A stretch of DNA of 7,597 nucleotides from Ruminococcus flavefaciens (GTDB lineage Bacteria > Bacillota > Clostridia > Oscillospirales > Ruminococcaceae), in NCBI GenBank assembly GCA_004554385.1, contig SFMO01000144.1, positions 1-7,597 on the forward strand. Reading direction: 5' to 3'. Under the pieces are notes generated by a model. The model was not told where the DNA came from. It saw only the letters and a program-made list of their open reading frames with translations, and made no database searches. Below, piece by piece: positions 5,654 through 7,597 of this stretch; the stretch's first letter is position 1, and every line of letters begins with the position of its first letter. The position numbers and the translations under genes were made by a program.

Positions 5654-7426
5654 ATGGACAGAAAAAGCCGCGAAGAGTTCTACAGGCTCTATGGCGACGA
5701 AAACAGATCTGTCTCATCTCAGAAGACAAATTTTTTTGAAAAATTCGGACGCTTTGCCGCAAAAGCAGGCTCAGCTGTACTTTCAGGACTGCTCAGAGGC
5801 GTCAGGTTCGTTTTGTCCGAACTGCTCAGCCTTGCCGTTTCCATACTGAAGTTCTTCCTGTGGATACTGAAGGAGCTCACATCACCATTCCGTGAGCGCT
5901 TCAATATAAACAAGGATATGCAGAAAAAGGTCAACAAAGCCCGGAAGGAAGGCAAAGAGCAGTACAACAAAGCGCTCTTTGAGTTCTGGTGCTCCTACCT
6001 TCTCGGCGAGGATGGAGTTTTCTACACCGCCTTCAACTATATCCTGCCCACACTTTCCATAATCTTCCTCATAGGTATAATCCGCTACGGCTCGGGACTT
6101 GAATACGGTCTCAGCGTCGAATACAACGGCAGGGAGATAGGCATGATAACCGCCGAAGCCGACTTCGAGGAGGCTGAAAGAGAAGTTCAGCAGAGAATAT
6201 ACTACGACGATAACGACGAGGCAATTGATTTTTCCGCCAAGTATTCACTGAGGATAATCAACGAAAATGATACCATAGTGTCCTCGGCTCAGCTTGCCAA
6301 CGAAATGCTGGAGGCTTCGGACCATGCCCTCACAGAGGCATACGGTATCTACATCGACGGCAAATTCATCGGCGCTGTCAAGGACAAGGAGCCCATTCAG
6401 GACGCCCTCAACGAGAGGATACTGAACTTCCGCGTGGACGGTATCGTCAAGGACATCTCGTACAAGAACAATATCGAGTACTCCCACGGTATCTACCTGG
6501 TGGACAGCGTTATGGAAAAGCAGGAGGCTATTGACCTGCTGACCTCCTCCAAGGAGAAGAAAGTCGTGTATATCGCCAAGAACGGCGACACACCTGCCAC
6601 TATCGCACAGAAATACAATATGGAATACGACAAGCTGGTAGAGCTGAATCCCGAGATAACCAAGAACTGCCGAAAGGGCACGTTCGTAAATGTCATCGAG
6701 ACAGAAAGCTACCTGCCAATACAGTATGTCCGCGAGATAGATCCTATTTCATTCCTCGACTACGAAACCATCGAGGTCGAAACAAGCTCCCTTAACGCAG
6801 GCAGAAGAGACATCCTCGTAAAGGGAAGACGCGGCGAGAAAACAAGCCACATCGAGGTAACTTACATCGACGGCAAGGAGTACTCACGCAAGACTATAAG
6901 CACCAAGATAACCCGTGAACCCGTTGTCGAAAAAATAGGTATCGGTATTTATGCAGCAAGACCATCAAGCTCAAGCACGGTCCTCACAGGCTCGGGAGAG
7001 TTCGGCTGGCCTGTTGACGGCGGATATATAAGCGATATATTCGGCGGCACAAGAAATCATAAAGGTATGGACATCGCTGCGAATACAGGTACTGAGATAT
7101 ACGCCGCAGAGGACGGAGAGGTCGTTTCCGCAGGCTGGAATTCAGGCGGATACGGTTACTTCGTACAGATAGGTCACACTGACGGCTATCAGACAGTATA
7201 TGGCCATATGAGCGCAGTCCTCGTAACTGAAGGACAGTTTGTGGCTCGCGGTCAGCTCATCGGCGAAGTAGGAAGTACAGGCGATTCTACAGGTCCTCAC
7301 TGCCACTTCGAGGTAAGACACGAGGGTATTTGCCTTGACCCTGCACTGTATCTCAACACTGTTGACAGCTTCAACGATGACAGGGACAAAAAGGACGACA
7401 AGTCCAAAAACGACAAGAAAAACTAA
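5654..7426 (+). CDS. Membrane-anchored M23 metallopeptidase with LysM and G5 domains
   Basis: The 590-residue protein is probably a cell-wall endopeptidase that cuts peptidoglycan cross-bridges outside the membrane. A 127-residue N-terminal part has an amphipathic or hydrophobic stretch (about 45-75) and a basic patch (about 82-105). A clear transmembrane helix (about 128-145) follows, then an extracellular region: a helical region of unclear type (about 150-300), LysM (about 303-348, peptidoglycan binding), G5 (about 353-430) and M23/LytM (about 450-567). Zinc ligands are H469 and D473 in NHKGMD and H551 in HCHFE; H518 and H549 complete the active site, so it should be active. The last 17 residues are charged, mostly D and K. 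AGGAG lies 8 bp before the ATG. The gene has its own promoter. I know of no standard name for it. Confidence 0.92.
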   Translation: MDRKSREEFYRLYGDENRSVSSQKTNFFEKFGRFAAKAGSAVLSGLLRGVRFVLSELLSLAVSILKFFLWILKELTSPFRERFNINKDMQKKVNKARKEGKEQYNKALFEFWCSYLLGEDGVFYTAFNYILPTLSIIFLIGIIRYGSGLEYGLSVEYNGREIGMITAEADFEEAEREVQQRIYYDDNDEAIDFSAKYSLRIINENDTIVSSAQLANEMLEASDHALTEAYGIYIDGKFIGAVKDKEPIQDALNERILNFRVDGIVKDISYKNNIEYSHGIYLVDSVMEKQEAIDLLTSSKEKKVVYIAKNGDTPATIAQKYNMEYDKLVELNPEITKNCRKGTFVNVIETESYLPIQYVREIDPISFLDYETIEVETSSLNAGRRDILVKGRRGEKTSHIEVTYIDGKEYSRKTISTKITREPVVEKIGIGIYAARPSSSSTVLTGSGEFGWPVDGGYISDIFGGTRNHKGMDIAANTGTEIYAAEDGEVVSAGWNSGGYGYFVQIGHTDGYQTVYGHMSAVLVTEGQFVARGQLIGEVGSTGDSTGPHCHFEVRHEGICLDPALYLNTVDSFNDDRDKKDDKSKNDKKN

Positions 7427-7457
7427 AACAAACAGAAACCGCCCGGGAACGATAAGC

Positions 7458-7485
7458 TGAAATGCTCCCCTTTTGTTAGACAATG
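7458..7485 (+). repeat. IS left terminal inverted repeat (IRL)
   Basis: This 28-bp end shares TGAA, TG, CCC and GTTAGACAA with the reverse complement of 111-138 (19/28 identical, no gaps). Confidence 0.8.
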
Positions 7486-7529
7486 TGGTATAATAGAAAT
7501 ATACCAAAATGAAGTCTAACGAAAGGGGA
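7466..7529 (+). promoter_or_regulatory. Leader hairpin that covers the IS OrfA ribosome binding site
   Basis: TCCCCTTTTGTTAGAC (7466-7481) is complementary to GTCTAACGAAAGGGGA (7514-7529), 16 pairs with one G-U wobble. The 3' arm contains the OrfA ribosome binding site AAAGGGG (7522-7528, 8 bp before the ATG). The IS promoter lies in the loop, so only transcripts entering from outside would carry both arms. Confidence 0.75.
7486..7494 (+). promoter_or_regulatory. Extended -10 promoter of the IS transposase
   Basis: TGGTATAAT is a perfect extended -10 element, with no good -35 at 17 bp. Transcription should start near 7501, downstream of the 5' hairpin arm and 36 bp before the OrfA ATG. Confidence 0.75.
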
Positions 7530-7536
7530 CATTTTT

Positions 7537-7597
7537 ATGCCAAAAGGAAAACCAAACAAGAGATATACACCTGAATTCAAGATCAAGGTTGTTGAAA
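7537..7597 (+). CDS. IS3-family transposase OrfA, N-terminal start only
   Basis: The first 20 residues, MPKGKPNKRYTPEFKIKVVE, are the usual opening of OrfA proteins of IS3 elements: a basic stretch, then R-Y-T-P-E-F-K before the helix-turn-helix that recognises the inverted repeats. AAAGGGG lies 8 bp upstream of the ATG. The rest is beyond the right edge, so neither intactness nor the frameshift into OrfB can be judged. Confidence 0.85.
   Translation, partial: MPKGKPNKRYTPEFKIKVVE

Larger units (their letters stand above)
7458..7597 (+). mobile_element. Left end of an IS3-family insertion sequence (partial)
   Basis: The element begins with a terminal repeat TGAAATGCTCCCC at 7458, has its own extended -10 promoter, a leader hairpin and the start of OrfA, and continues past the right edge. 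It lies in the same orientation as the IS end at 1-138 and its terminal repeat matches that one, so the two are probably copies of the same or a closely related element. Its boundary is 31 bp past the M23 stop codon. Confidence 0.85.

Noticed and set aside
1..7597. Composite transposon made of two direct IS3 copies with a 7.3-kb cargo
   Set aside because: The IS ends are in direct orientation and could move the segment in principle, but the cargo (trpB2 with T-box, pseudouridine synthase, M23 peptidase) looks like ordinary chromosomal genes. The IS copies lie at gene 3' ends, which fits two independent insertions better. Outer flanks are not visible.

Overview
The window looks like chromosome of a Ruminococcus-type clostridial Firmicute (Oscillospiraceae). 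This is inferred from strong AGGAGG-type ribosome binding sites, sigma-A promoters with 17-bp spacers, a T-box leader, mixed GC with AT-rich intergenic DNA, and the types of protein encoded. No database search was possible.

Layout, left to right. Bases 1-138 are the right end of an IS3-family insertion sequence (last codons of the OrfB transposase, then the terminal inverted repeat). Next, on the minus strand, is a stand-alone TrpB2-type tryptophan synthase beta chain (184-1566). It is read from a consensus promoter (1888-1916) through a complete T-box riboswitch with a UGG (Trp) specifier and an intrinsic terminator (about 1612-1881). Bases 1917-2152 hold no convincing gene, but contain a plus-strand promoter-like site and a hairpin. 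A second minus-strand gene (2153-2869) encodes an XRE-family regulator with its own promoter and a possible operator.

The plus-strand block follows: a histidine-phosphatase (phosphoglycerate mutase-like) enzyme (3091-3732), a five-helix membrane protein of unknown function (3820-4689), an RluA-family pseudouridine synthase (probably TTG start, 4586-5434) that overlaps it by 104 bp, and a membrane-anchored LysM-G5-M23 cell-wall endopeptidase (5654-7426). The last gene has its own promoter inside a duplicated and partly palindromic upstream region. From base 7458 the left end of an IS3-family element begins, in the same orientation as the one at the left edge, with its inverted repeat, extended -10 promoter, a hairpin that covers the OrfA ribosome binding site, and the first 20 OrfA codons.

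How it fits together. The genes do not form one pathway. TrpB2 (probably indole salvage to tryptophan) is controlled by uncharged tRNA-Trp. The phosphatase, membrane protein and pseudouridine synthase may be co-transcribed. The M23 enzyme is an independently promoted envelope gene. The two IS copies sit 45 bp and 31 bp beyond the stop codons of the outermost genes, possibly inside their terminators. I saw no defence system, CRISPR array, tRNA, rRNA or clearly new gene system. The most interesting signals are regulatory: the IS leader hairpin, the IS target choice, the duplicated M23 promoter, and the orphan promoter beside the XRE gene.
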